Shown here one piece after another: positions 34,450-43,109 of a DNA stretch of 44,520 bases. The stretch is taken from positions 1-44,520 of the forward strand of contig NZ_BBJS01000059.1 of NCBI RefSeq assembly GCF_000739895.2, written 5' to 3'. Position 1 is the first letter of the stretch. Every line of letters starts with the position of its first letter. Under the pieces are notes generated by a model, which was not told where the DNA came from, ran no database searches, and saw only the letters and a program-made list of their open reading frames with translations. A program made the position numbers and the translations under genes. This DNA is from Sphingomonas paucimobilis NBRC 13935. GTDB taxonomy: Bacteria; Pseudomonadota; Alphaproteobacteria; Sphingomonadales; Sphingomonadaceae.

Positions 34450-35382
34450 TCAGATATCCAGCGCCCAGCCGTCGCGGCCCTTGGGATCGAAGGGGCCATT
34501 GGGCACGAAGCGTTCCTTGCCCGCGCGCAGGCGAAGGACGCTCCAGTCGCCACGCCGGTCGACGGTCTCCAGCGCACAGCCACAGGCCTCATAGGCCGCG
34601 ACGACATCGGCGCGCTGGGTTTCCAACAGGCCCGCCAGCACCATGGTCGCCTCCGGCCCGGCAATCGCGGCCAGTTCGGGTGCCATCGAGATCAGCGGTC
34701 CGGCCAGGATATTAGCGATGACGAGGTCATAGGGCGAGGCCGCCATGATTGGATCGGCCAGCGCGCCATCGGCGACGATCAGCGCGACGCCATCCACACC
34801 GTTGATCACGGCATTGTCGGCGGTCACGTCGATGGCGATCGGATCGATATCGGTCGCCACCACCATCGCCTCGGACCAGAGATGCCGCACCGCAAAGGCG
34901 AGCAGCCCCGTGCCGGTGCCCACATCGATCGCATTGGTCACCGTCTCGCCCGCCATCGCGTCGAGCATGGCGAGGCAGCCGCTGGTCGTCTCATGATGTC
35001 CGGTGCCGAAGGCGCGGCCCGCCGGGATATGGAAACCCCGCTTGCCCTCGGGCACCGTCTCGTCGCCGGTGTGGACGAAGAAGCGCCCGACCGACAACGG
35101 CTCCAGCCCGGCCTGGCTCATCGTCACCCAGTCCTGCGCAGGCACATGCTCGACCGTGGCGGGATGGTCGCCGGCGCTCGGCACCAGCGCACGGATCGCG
35201 TCGATGGTCGTGGCATCCGGCTCCACCTCGAAATAGGCGTCGAGCCGCCAATGCTCGCGATCGTCCTCCACCTCTTCGGTGGTCATGATCACCGCCTCGA
35301 TCGCCAGGTCGTCGGCCGCGTCGATCGCCTCCGCCTCGTCGCGGGTGCAGGGCAGGGTCAGCTTCCAACTGTCAGCGGACAT
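34450..35382 (-). CDS. prmA: Ribosomal protein L11 methyltransferase
   Basis: SAM-dependent enzyme that trimethylates ribosomal protein L11. The 310-residue protein has a divergent N-terminal substrate-recognition domain, then GRAFGTGHHETTSGCL, SAM motif I AIDVGTGTGLLAFA, and VIANILAGPLISMAPELA, the PrmA-specific NILAxPL motif. The length is close to E. coli PrmA (293). The ATG at 35382 has GGAG seven bases upstream; an ATG at 35394 is also open. It overlaps the preceding SDR gene by 11 bases and is therefore likely on the same transcript. Confidence 0.93.
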   Translation of the reverse strand: MSADSWKLTLPCTRDEAEAIDAADDLAIEAVIMTTEEVEDDREHWRLDAYFEVEPDATTIDAIRALVPSAGDHPATVEHVPAQDWVTMSQAGLEPLSVGRFFVHTGDETVPEGKRGFHIPAGRAFGTGHHETTSGCLAMLDAMAGETVTNAIDVGTGTGLLAFAVRHLWSEAMVVATDIDPIAIDVTADNAVINGVDGVALIVADGALADPIMAASPYDLVIANILAGPLISMAPELAAIAGPEATMVLAGLLETQRADVVAAYEACGCALETVDRRGDWSVLRLRAGKERFVPNGPFDPKGRDGWALDI

Positions 35383-36067
35383 AGCTGGCTCCATTGATGT
35401 CGAGGACGGCGCCGGTCATCGAGGGGGGTGCATCGGTGCACAGGAAACGGACGGTCGCGGCAACCTCTTCCGGCGATGCGACGCGGCCGAGTGGAATGTC
35501 GGCGAGCAGCTTGTCCCCGCCCCGGCTGGCCAGATAATCGTCCGCCATGCCGGTCATGGTGAAGCCGGGGCAGACGGCGAAGGCGAGGATGCCCTGCGCG
35601 GCATAGCCCCGTGCGATGGTCTTGGTCATCGCGACCATGCCCCCCTTGGAGGCGGCATAATGCCAGTGCGCGGGACTATCGCCGCGATAGGCGGCGCGGC
35701 TGGCGATGTTGACGATGCGGCCACCGACGCCGCGTTCCTGCCAGTGCAGCACGGCCAGCCGGCACAGTTCGGCCGAGGCGGTCAGGTTGACCTGCATGGT
35801 CCGCGCCCAATTGGCGGACCAGTCATCGGCCTCCAGCGGGCTGGGCTCGAAGATGCCGGCATTGTTGACCAATATATCGATCACGCCGCCCGCCCGATCG
35901 AGCGCTTCGGCCCAGAGCCGGGCGGCGGCGTCCGGCTGCGCCAGGTCGGCGGCGATGCCGCTGTGCGTGGCGTGCCCCAGCACGGTCGTGTCGGCGAGCG
36001 TGCCCAGCGCCGTCGCGATGGCGGCGCCGATGCCCCGGCTGCTGCCCGTTACCAATATCGTCGTCAT
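35372..36067 (-). CDS. Short-chain dehydrogenase/reductase (FabG-like)
   Basis: NAD(P)-dependent oxidoreductase of the classical SDR family, 231 residues. Seen: the cofactor motif TGSSRGIG near the start, NNAG in ILVNNAGIFEPS, a Ser in IVNIASRAAYRG, the catalytic YxxxK in YAASKGG, and the PGF segment in AVCPGFTMTGM. The pattern is that of beta-ketoacyl reductases, but no fatty-acid genes are near and the substrate is unknown. The ATG at 36067 gives MTTILVTGSS; further codons are open upstream without family likeness. It precedes prmA with overlap and follows the chemoreceptor gene by 63 bases. Confidence 0.88.
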   Translation of the reverse strand: MTTILVTGSSRGIGAAIATALGTLADTTVLGHATHSGIAADLAQPDAAARLWAEALDRAGGVIDILVNNAGIFEPSPLEADDWSANWARTMQVNLTASAELCRLAVLHWQERGVGGRIVNIASRAAYRGDSPAHWHYAASKGGMVAMTKTIARGYAAQGILAFAVCPGFTMTGMADDYLASRGGDKLLADIPLGRVASPEEVAATVRFLCTDAPPSMTGAVLDINGASYVR

Positions 36068-36130
36068 GGCGCCCGCCGTGCCGGTCGATCGCCGGCCCGT
36101 CAACCGGGGCGCGCGGCCCCAGCCCTCCGG

Positions 36131-37489
36131 TCAGGCGGCGACGCGGGCGACGAACTGGCTGGCGCTGGTCTTCAGGTCACCCAATTGCGTGTCGAGACTT
36201 TCGAAGCCGCGCCCGACCTGATCGATCTCCTGCGCGACATTCTCGGTATCGACGCGGATGGCGGCGATGGTGTGCGACATCGAATCGGCGGCCAGCGCGG
36301 TTTCGTCGACGGCGGCGGTGATCGCGGTCACCGTCTGCGCCTGCGCTTCCATCGCGTGGCGGATGCGCTCGGCGGAAACCTGCACCTCATGCACCGTCGC
36401 CTTGATCGAGGCATTGGTCTCGACCGTGGATTTGGTCGCGGCCTGGATCGCGGCGATCTTGGTCGCGATATCGTCGGTGGCGCGTGCGGTCTGGCTGGCA
36501 AGGCTCTTCACCTCCTGTGCGACCACGGCAAAGCCGCGACCGGCATCGCCGGCGCGTGCCGCCTCGATCGTGGCGTTGAGCGCCAGCAAATTGGTCTGGC
36601 CGGCAATGTCGCGAATCAGGCCCAGGATCGATTCGATCGACTTGGCATGATCGGACAGCATCTCGGACATGCCGACCGCCTGGCCCGCCTGTTCGGCGGC
36701 ACGGTTGGCGACGTCGGCGGCCTGGTCGACCTCGGCGCGGGCATCCTCGATCGCGCGGATCAGGCCGGCGGCGGTCTGCGCCGCCTCGCGCATGGCGACC
36801 GCCGATTGTTCGGCGGCGGCGGCGACCTCGCTCGACTTGCCGAGCATACCGCGCGTCGACAGCGAGGCATCCTGCGCCTGCCGACGCAGATCGCGGCCCT
36901 CGACCGTGGCGTTTTCGACGACGGTGGCGATGCCGTTGCGGAAATCGCCGGCCAGCCGCTCGCGTTCGCGCTCGGCGGTCCAGCGCTCATAGCCGCTGAA
37001 CAGTTCGACGGTCAGCTCGGTCTCCATCCCGAACAGCCGCATCAGCGTGTCGATCAGTGCCGAACGGTGAGGATCCTCAGCCGGAATGACCTCCAACAGA
37101 ACGCGCAGTGCCGCCCGGTCGCTGGCACAGGACATGGCCAGCACGTCCATCGGCGGTACGTCCGCGGCATAAGCGGCGGCCACCGAACGCCCCAGCGACT
37201 CGACCCACTCGCGCCCCGCCAGATGGCAGAAACGGTTGCGCAGATAGGCGCGGCCCGCGGTACGCTGCCGTTCTCGGTCGAGCGGCGACCATTCGGGCTG
37301 ATGCGGATTGGCGGCGCGCCAATGCTGCCAATAGGCTTCGATCACCTCGTCCGCGCGCGGTTCGATCAGTGGCCATAGTTCGGCCGAGATCCGAATGAGC
37401 GATCCGTCCCCGCCGTCAAAGGCGCGAATCCGGGCGTCGAGATCGATCTCGGCGGTGATGATCGTGGACGATGGCAGGTCGGACTTCAA
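36131..37489 (-). CDS. Soluble methyl-accepting chemotaxis protein with globin-like sensor domain
   Basis: Cytoplasmic chemoreceptor of about 452 residues. No membrane segment is visible. Residues about 20-175 have the helical pattern of protoglobin/HemAT sensor domains (ISAELWPLIEPRADEVIEAYWQHW at the start), and 180-452 form the MCP signalling coiled coil with the tip IRDIAGQTNLLALNATIEAA around 292-311. In sensor globins the heme-binding His stands in a H-x-x-I/V-G-L-x-P context; here the equivalent place reads AYAADVPPMDVLAM, so that His seems absent. Start is uncertain: TTG at 37489 (with GGGGAG upstream) is preferred, a GTG at 37513 is possible. No che genes are near. It diverges from sdhC across 220 bases. 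Confidence 0.85.
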   Translation of the reverse strand: MKSDLPSSTIITAEIDLDARIRAFDGGDGSLIRISAELWPLIEPRADEVIEAYWQHWRAANPHQPEWSPLDRERQRTAGRAYLRNRFCHLAGREWVESLGRSVAAAYAADVPPMDVLAMSCASDRAALRVLLEVIPAEDPHRSALIDTLMRLFGMETELTVELFSGYERWTAERERERLAGDFRNGIATVVENATVEGRDLRRQAQDASLSTRGMLGKSSEVAAAAEQSAVAMREAAQTAAGLIRAIEDARAEVDQAADVANRAAEQAGQAVGMSEMLSDHAKSIESILGLIRDIAGQTNLLALNATIEAARAGDAGRGFAVVAQEVKSLASQTARATDDIATKIAAIQAATKSTVETNASIKATVHEVQVSAERIRHAMEAQAQTVTAITAAVDETALAADSMSHTIAAIRVDTENVAQEIDQVGRGFESLDTQLGDLKTSASQFVARVAA

Positions 37490-37709
37490 ATTGGGGCTCC
37501 CCGATTCAGGCACACCGGAACTGGACGCCCGCGACTCTGGCGCGACAAGCGTTAAGGGCGCGTTAGCCGCGTTGGGATCGCACAAAGGCTTTGACCGCCC
37601 TGGCGCCGGGCGCGTCGCAAAATCGCCTCGCGGCTTGCATCCTGTCGGCGTCTTCACCATAGGCGTATCCGCAAACCAGCCCGACCTTAGACTGTTCGAG
37701 GATCTGCCC

Positions 37710-38120
37710 TTGGCCGCCCGCAACACCGCACGCCCGCTCTCCCCGCATCTCCAGATCTGGAAATGGGGCCCCAACATGCTGGTCTCCATCCTGCACCGCG
37801 CCACCGGCACGGGCATGGCGACCGTGGGTGCGGCGCTTCTCGTCTGGTTCCTCGCGGCGATCGCCGGGGGCCCGGAAAGCTATGCGACCTTCCGCGACGT
37901 CTTCACCGTCCAGTCGGGCCGTCTCAACATCATCGGCTATGTCGTCGGCATCGGCCTGACCGCCTGCCTGTTCCAGCATCTGGCCAACGGCATCCGCCAC
38001 CTGTTCATGGATGTCGGCGCGGGCTTCGAGCTGAAGTCGAACAAGCGTCAGGCGCAAGCCACCATCGTCTTCGCCGTCGTGATGACGGTGGCCTTCTGGC
38101 TCTATCTGGGGATCAAGTGA
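37710..38120 (+). CDS. sdhC: Succinate dehydrogenase cytochrome b556 subunit
   Basis: Membrane anchor of complex II that binds heme b and ubiquinone. The 136-residue protein has the family start RPLSPHLQIWKWGP, SILHRATGTGMA with the quinone-site Ser and Arg, three membrane helices (about 32-54, 73-95, 115-133), and the heme ligand His90 in FQHLANGIRHLFMD. No ATG lies near; TTG at 37710 gives the normal length and has GAGG eight bases before it, which is why it is chosen. The open frame runs 105 codons further upstream without likeness. It overlaps sdhD by one base (TGATG). Confidence 0.9.
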   Translation: MAARNTARPLSPHLQIWKWGPNMLVSILHRATGTGMATVGAALLVWFLAAIAGGPESYATFRDVFTVQSGRLNIIGYVVGIGLTACLFQHLANGIRHLFMDVGAGFELKSNKRQAQATIVFAVVMTVAFWLYLGIK

Positions 38121-38503
38121 TGCGTTCCGGAACCGCGATCGGCCGCGTGCGCGGCCTGGGCTCGGCCAAGTCGGGCACCCATCATTGGCTCAACCAGCGC
38201 CTGACGGCGGGGTCGAACTTCCTGCTGGTCGTCTGGCTGCTGATCTCGATCCTGCGCCAGCCGTCCTATGACTATGCCGCGATGCGGCTGTGGCTGGCCA
38301 ATCCCTGGGCCGCCATCCCGATGGTGATGCTGGTCGCCTCGATCTTCTATCATATGCGCCTCGGCCTGCAGGTCGTGATCGAGGATTATGAGCAGGACCA
38401 GAACCGGGTCGCGCTGCTCGTCGTCATGAACCTGTTCGTCTTCACGATCGCCGCCGTCGCCATCTTCTCGATCCTCAAGATCGCCTTCGGAGCCGCTGCA
38501 TAA
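38120..38503 (+). CDS. sdhD: Succinate dehydrogenase hydrophobic membrane anchor subunit
   Basis: Second membrane subunit of complex II. The 127-residue protein has SGTHHWLNQRLTAGSN, three membrane helices (about 31-47, 64-86, 98-121), a His78 in IFYHMRLGLQVVIEDYE and Asp89-Tyr90, the pair that contributes to the quinone site in E. coli SdhD. Size is normal. The ATG at 38120 shares its A with the stop of sdhC, and its own stop TAA overlaps the sdhA ATG (TAATG), so sdhCDA is tightly coupled. Confidence 0.93.
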   Translation: MRSGTAIGRVRGLGSAKSGTHHWLNQRLTAGSNFLLVVWLLISILRQPSYDYAAMRLWLANPWAAIPMVMLVASIFYHMRLGLQVVIEDYEQDQNRVALLVVMNLFVFTIAAVAIFSILKIAFGAAA

Positions 38504-40311
38504 TGTCCGCTGCCGCCTACAAGATCATCGACCATACCTATGACGCCGTCGTCGTGGGTGCGGGCGGCTCGGGCCTGCGCGCCACCATGGGCATCGCCGA
38601 GGCGGGTCTGAAGACCGCCTGCATCACCAAGGTGTTCCCGACGCGCAGCCACACCGTCGCCGCGCAGGGCGGCATCGCTGCGTCGCTGGGCAACATGGGT
38701 CCCGACCACTGGACCTGGCACATGTACGACACCGTCAAGGGGTCGGACTGGCTGGGCGACCAGGACGCGATCGAATATCTGTGTCGCGAGGCGCCCGCCG
38801 CCGTGTACGAGCTGGAGCACGCCGGCGTGCCGTTCAGCCGCACCGAAGAGGGCAAGATCTATCAGCGCCCGTTCGGCGGCATGATGCAGAATATGGGCGA
38901 AGGCCCCCCTGCGCAGCGCACCTGCGCCGCCGCCGACCGTACCGGCCACGCCATGCTGCACGCGCTGTACCAGCAGTCGCTGAAGTATGACGCCGACTTC
39001 TTCATCGAATATTTCGCGCTCGACCTGATCATGGACGAGCAGGGCAATTGCCGCGGCGTGATCGCTTTGTGCATGGAAGACGGCTCGATCCACCGGTTCC
39101 GCGCGCACAATGTCGTGCTGGCGACCGGCGGCTATGGCCGCTGCTATTTCTCGGCCACCTCGGCGCACACCTGCACGGGTGACGGCGGCGGCATGGTGCT
39201 GCGCGCAGGGCTCCCGCTCCAGGACATGGAGTTCGTGCAGTTCCACCCGACCGGCATCTACGGCGCGGGCGTCCTCATCACCGAGGGTGCGCGTGGTGAA
39301 GGCGGCTATCTGACCAACTCCGAGGGCGAGCGCTTCATGGAGCGTTACGCGCCGTCGGCGAAGGACCTCGCCAGCCGCGACGTCGTGTCGCGTTCGATGG
39401 CGATGGAGATTCGCGAAGGGCGCGGCGTCGGCAAGGAGGGGGATCATATCTACCTCCACCTCGACCATATCGACCCGAAGGTGCTGGCCGAGCGCCTGCC
39501 CGGCATCACCGAGACCGGCAAGATCTTTGCCGGTGTCGACCTGACCCGCCAGCCGCTGCCCGTCACGCCGACCGTCCACTATAATATGGGCGGTATTCCG
39601 ACCAACTATCACGGCGAGGTCGTCCGACTGAAGGACGGCAACCCGGACTCGGTCGTCCCCGGCCTGTTTGCGGTCGGCGAAGCGGCCTGCGTGTCGGTGC
39701 ACGGTGCGAACCGTCTGGGCTCCAACTCGCTGATCGACCTCGTCGTGTTCGGCCGCGCGACCGGCCTGCGCATCAAGGACACGCTGAAGCCCGGCACGCC
39801 GCACGCGCCGCTGCCTGCCGGTTCGGAAGAGCTGGCGCTCAGCCGTCTGGATCACTTCCGCAATGCCGCCGGTGGCTCGACCACCGCGCAGGTCCGCAGC
39901 GAGATGCAGAAGACGATGCAGCGCCACTGCGCCGTGTTCCGCACCGACGAGCTGCTGACCGAAGGCCGCCAGATGATCCGCGCCACCTATAACCGGATGA
40001 AGGACATCGGCATCAAGGATCGCTCGCTGATCTGGAACACCGATCTGGTCGAGACGCTGGAGTTGGACAATCTGATCAGCCAGGCGGTCGTGACGATGGA
40101 ATCGGCGCTGAACCGCAAGGAAAGCCGCGGCGCGCACGTGAACGAGGACTTCCCCGATCGCGACGACGCCAACTGGATGAAGCACACCGTCGCGACCTTC
40201 GACGGCTGGGGCGGCCAGGGCGGCGGGGTCGAAATCGACTATCGCCCGGTGCATGATTACACGCTGACCGACGATATCGAGTATATCAAGCCGAAGAAGC
40301 GGGTTTACTGA
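38503..40311 (+). CDS. sdhA: Succinate dehydrogenase flavoprotein subunit
   Basis: Catalytic subunit that oxidises succinate to fumarate. The 602-residue protein has the FAD motif GAGGSG at 19-24, the covalent-FAD histidine His50 in TRSHTVAAQGG, the capping domain with TEGARGEGG, and HGANRLGSNSL with the substrate Arg and the C-terminal helical domain with NRKESRGAH. The gene is followed by a terminator after 25 bases, and sdhB is not next: it is found at 9987-10766 on the other strand. In most alphaproteobacteria sdhB directly follows sdhA (general knowledge), so the separation is noteworthy. Confidence 0.98.
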   Translation: MSAAAYKIIDHTYDAVVVGAGGSGLRATMGIAEAGLKTACITKVFPTRSHTVAAQGGIAASLGNMGPDHWTWHMYDTVKGSDWLGDQDAIEYLCREAPAAVYELEHAGVPFSRTEEGKIYQRPFGGMMQNMGEGPPAQRTCAAADRTGHAMLHALYQQSLKYDADFFIEYFALDLIMDEQGNCRGVIALCMEDGSIHRFRAHNVVLATGGYGRCYFSATSAHTCTGDGGGMVLRAGLPLQDMEFVQFHPTGIYGAGVLITEGARGEGGYLTNSEGERFMERYAPSAKDLASRDVVSRSMAMEIREGRGVGKEGDHIYLHLDHIDPKVLAERLPGITETGKIFAGVDLTRQPLPVTPTVHYNMGGIPTNYHGEVVRLKDGNPDSVVPGLFAVGEAACVSVHGANRLGSNSLIDLVVFGRATGLRIKDTLKPGTPHAPLPAGSEELALSRLDHFRNAAGGSTTAQVRSEMQKTMQRHCAVFRTDELLTEGRQMIRATYNRMKDIGIKDRSLIWNTDLVETLELDNLISQAVVTMESALNRKESRGAHVNEDFPDRDDANWMKHTVATFDGWGGQGGGVEIDYRPVHDYTLTDDIEYIKPKKRVY

Positions 40312-40336
40312 GAACCGGTTTCCAATTTGGAAAAAG

Positions 40337-40370
40337 GGGGCTGGCGAGCGATCGCCGGCCCCTTCCTTTA
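40337..40370 (+). terminator. Rho-independent terminator after sdhA
   Basis: GGGGCTGGCG (40337-40346) pairs with CGCCGGCCCC (40353-40362) with one G-U pair and a six-base loop, followed by TTCCTTTA. It lies 25 bases after the sdhA stop. The MITE-like copy B begins at its end. Confidence 0.82.
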
Positions 40371-40494
40371 TCCTCCCCGGCACCGGGAGGGGGCAGCGCG
40401 GAGCGCTGACGAAGGGGGGCTTCCACATAGGACGTCCCTCGCGGAACGCCCCCTCCACCAGCTTCGCTGGTCCCCCTCCCCGTGCCGGGGAGGA
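40371..40494. repeat. MITE-like element with terminal inverted repeats, copy B
   Basis: A 124-base element bounded by a perfect 13-base inverted repeat, TCCTCCCCGGCAC (40371-40383) and GTGCCGGGGAGGA (40482-40494). It has GGCAGCGCGGAGCGCTGACG near its left end and TGGTCCCCCTCCCC near its right end, both shared with copy A at 9807-9935; the middle parts differ. No coding content is seen. Confidence 0.75.
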
Positions 40495-40584
40495 TGGGAA
40501 CTGTAATCATTTCGGCAGCGCAGCGGAACGCCAGCGGCGGGGATGGGTTCACTCGGCATGTCCGCATCCGCTATGCTTTCGCCC

Positions 40585-41331
40585 ATGTCGGCCGACCTGC
40601 CCCCACCCCCGCCCCGCCTGTCTCCCACCGACAGCCTGTTCCTCGACTTCGACGGCACGCTGGTCGACCTCGCCGACAATCCCGAAGGGGTGCATGTCAG
40701 CACCGAACTCGCCGACCGGCTGGATGCGCTGGCCGCGCATATGCCCGGCCGCCTCGCCATCGTCAGCGGCCGCTCGATCGCGCAGCTCGATGCGCTGTTC
40801 GGTCCGCAGGCCGAGCATTTCACGCTGGCCGGCAGCCACGGCGCGGAGCGCCGCAGCCCCGAGGACGGCCATAGCCAGCCCGAAAAACCCGAGCATCTCG
40901 CCACCGCCACCGACGAAATGCGCGCGGTGGCGCAAGAGAATGATCTGTATTTTGAGACCAAGAGCTTCGGCGCCGGCCTCCACTATCGCCGCAATCCGGA
41001 TGCCGAACCGCTCGCCCTGCGCGAGGCCGCCGCGATCGCCGAGCGCCATGGCCTGACCCTTCAACCCGGCAAGATGATGGTCGAGGTCCGCCTGCCCGGC
41101 GACAAGGGCCAGGCGATCGAGGCGCTGATGGAAAGCCCCGCCATGCAGGGCACCGTGCCCATCTTCTTCGGCGACGACGTGACCGACGAGGACGGCTTCG
41201 CCGCCGCCGCCGCGCTGGGCGGGGCGGGCGTGCTGGTCGGCCCGATGCGTCAGACCGCCGCCCGTTACCGCCTGCCCGATGTCGCCGCCGTTCATGAATG
41301 GCTCGCCCAAGCGCTGGAGAATGCAGAATAA
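40585..41331 (+). CDS. otsB: Trehalose-6-phosphate phosphatase
   Basis: HAD-superfamily phosphatase that removes phosphate from trehalose-6-phosphate. The 248-residue protein has motif I FLDFDGTLVDL with Asp21 and Asp23, the ALAGSHG-like LAGSHGAERR segment, a motif III lysine region GKMMVEVRLPGDKG and motif IV FFGDDVTDEDGF. Length is close to E. coli OtsB (266). The start is uncertain: ATG at 40585 gives the shortest sensible product, while ATGs at 40543, 40558 and 40573 are in frame and RBS evidence is weak. It overlaps the GH15 gene by TAATG. Confidence 0.92.
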   Translation: MSADLPPPPPRLSPTDSLFLDFDGTLVDLADNPEGVHVSTELADRLDALAAHMPGRLAIVSGRSIAQLDALFGPQAEHFTLAGSHGAERRSPEDGHSQPEKPEHLATATDEMRAVAQENDLYFETKSFGAGLHYRRNPDAEPLALREAAAIAERHGLTLQPGKMMVEVRLPGDKGQAIEALMESPAMQGTVPIFFGDDVTDEDGFAAAAALGGAGVLVGPMRQTAARYRLPDVAAVHEWLAQALENAE

Positions 41332-43109
41332 TGCAACAGGATCTGAACCTCTGGCCGATCGGCAATTGCCAAGTCTCGGCGCTGATCGACTCGACCGGGC
41401 GGTTCGTCTGGGGCTGCGTGCCGCGTGTCGATGGCGACCCGGCCTTCTGTGCGCTGCTGGGCGATGGCGAGCCGGAGACGGGATATTGGTCGATCGATCT
41501 GGAGGACCGGGTCTCGACCACGCAAGGTTACTTACGCAACACCCCCATCCTCGTCACCACGCATATGGACGACCGGGGCAACGGCATCGAGATCACCGAT
41601 TTCTGCCCCCGCTTCTCGCGCGAGGGGCGCGTCTATCGCCCGACCAGCTATGTGCGGATCGTCCGGCCGATCGGCTCCCCGCGTATCCGCATCGCGCTTC
41701 GCGTCGCGACCGACTGGGGCAGCCCGACCGAACGGACCCAGGGGTCGAACCATATCCGTTATCTGATGACGCAGCAGACGCTGCGGCTGACCACCGACGC
41801 GCCGGTCGGCCATATCACGGCCGAACAATGGTTCCGGCTCGAACGGCCCATCCATATGTTCCTCGGCCCGGACGAGAGCTTCGCCGGCGTGCTGAGCGAG
41901 GCCAGTCGCGCCATGCTGGAGCGCACGACGCATGAATGGCATCACTGGGTGCGCGGGCTCGCCACGCCGGTCGAGTGGCAGGCCGTCGTCATCCGCGCCG
42001 CGATCACGCTGAAGCTCTGCCAGCATGAGGAAACCGGCGCGATCGTCGCGGCGCTGACCACCTCGCTGCCCGAACATGCCGATTCGGGGCGCAATTGGGA
42101 CTATCGCTACTGCTGGATTCGCGACGCCTATTATACGGTACAGGCGCTCAACCGACTGGGTGCGCTGGATGTGCTGGAGGGGTATCTCGAATATCTCCGC
42201 AACATCGTCGATGCGGCCAAGGGCGGACATATCCAGCCCCTCTATGGTGTCGGCGGCGAAGCGACCCTGGTCGAGCGCGTCGAGGAAAAACTGCCCGGCT
42301 ACCGCGCCATGGGGCCGGTTCGCGTCGGCAACCAGGCCTATGAGCAGATCCAGCATGACGCGTACGGCCAGATCGTGCTGTCCGACGTGCAGGCCTTTTT
42401 CGACACCCGCCTGTTCCGCATGTCGGGTGTCGAGGATTTCCACTCGCTCGAACGCGTCGGCGAGCGCGCCTGGGCCAAGTACGACCAGCCCGATGCGGGT
42501 CTCTGGGAATTGCGCACCAAGAGCCATGTCCACACCTATTCCGCCGCCATGTGCTGGGCGGCGTGCGACCGGCTGGCCAATGCCGCGCAGGCGCTGGGTC
42601 TGGAGGAGCGGCGTGCCTTCTGGCAGGAGCGCGCCGACCTGATGCGCGAGACGATCGAGCAGGCCGCGTGGCGCCCCGAAACGCAGCGCATGTCGGCGAC
42701 CTTCGGCGGCGATGACCTCGACGCCAGCATCATCCAGTTGCTCGATCTGCGCTTCCTGTCGCCCGACGATCCCCGCTTCCGCTCGACGCTTGACGCGGTC
42801 GAAAAGGGCCTGCGCCGGGGCAGCCATATGCTGCGCTATGCGACCGAGGATGACTTCGGCCTTCCGCATACCGCCTTCAATGTCTGCACTTTTTGGCTGA
42901 TCGAAGCGTTATATGTCACCGGGCGTCATGCCGACGCCCGCGCGCTGTTCGAGGAGATGGTGGCGCGCTGCACCCCCGCCGGGCTTCTGTCCGAGGATAT
43001 CGACCCGAATACGGGTGAGCTGTGGGGGAATTATCCGCAAACCTATTCGCTGGTCGGCCTGATCAACTGCGCCGTCCTGCTGAGTAAACCATGGAGTGCC
43101 GTGCGATGA
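41331..43109 (+). CDS. Glycoside hydrolase family 15 protein
   Basis: Family GH15 enzyme (glucoamylase or trehalase type), 592 residues, without signal peptide, so cytoplasmic. The first 200 residues form the N-terminal domain usual in this branch (LWPIGNCQVSALIDSTGRFVWGCVP), followed by the (alpha/alpha)6 barrel with GRNWDYRYCWIRDAYYT and, near the end, LLSEDIDPNTGELWGNYPQTYS, where acidic catalytic residues of the family lie. Mycobacterial GH15 proteins of this kind split trehalose. Lying between otsB and otsA with overlap on both sides, it probably acts on trehalose or related alpha-glucosides; that function is inferred from position. Confidence 0.9.
   Translation: MQQDLNLWPIGNCQVSALIDSTGRFVWGCVPRVDGDPAFCALLGDGEPETGYWSIDLEDRVSTTQGYLRNTPILVTTHMDDRGNGIEITDFCPRFSREGRVYRPTSYVRIVRPIGSPRIRIALRVATDWGSPTERTQGSNHIRYLMTQQTLRLTTDAPVGHITAEQWFRLERPIHMFLGPDESFAGVLSEASRAMLERTTHEWHHWVRGLATPVEWQAVVIRAAITLKLCQHEETGAIVAALTTSLPEHADSGRNWDYRYCWIRDAYYTVQALNRLGALDVLEGYLEYLRNIVDAAKGGHIQPLYGVGGEATLVERVEEKLPGYRAMGPVRVGNQAYEQIQHDAYGQIVLSDVQAFFDTRLFRMSGVEDFHSLERVGERAWAKYDQPDAGLWELRTKSHVHTYSAAMCWAACDRLANAAQALGLEERRAFWQERADLMRETIEQAAWRPETQRMSATFGGDDLDASIIQLLDLRFLSPDDPRFRSTLDAVEKGLRRGSHMLRYATEDDFGLPHTAFNVCTFWLIEALYVTGRHADARALFEEMVARCTPAGLLSEDIDPNTGELWGNYPQTYSLVGLINCAVLLSKPWSAVR

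Noticed and set aside
37395..37709. An N-terminal extension of SdhC of 105 residues
   Set aside because: It is unlike the family, has no membrane or domain features, and covers the divergent control region.
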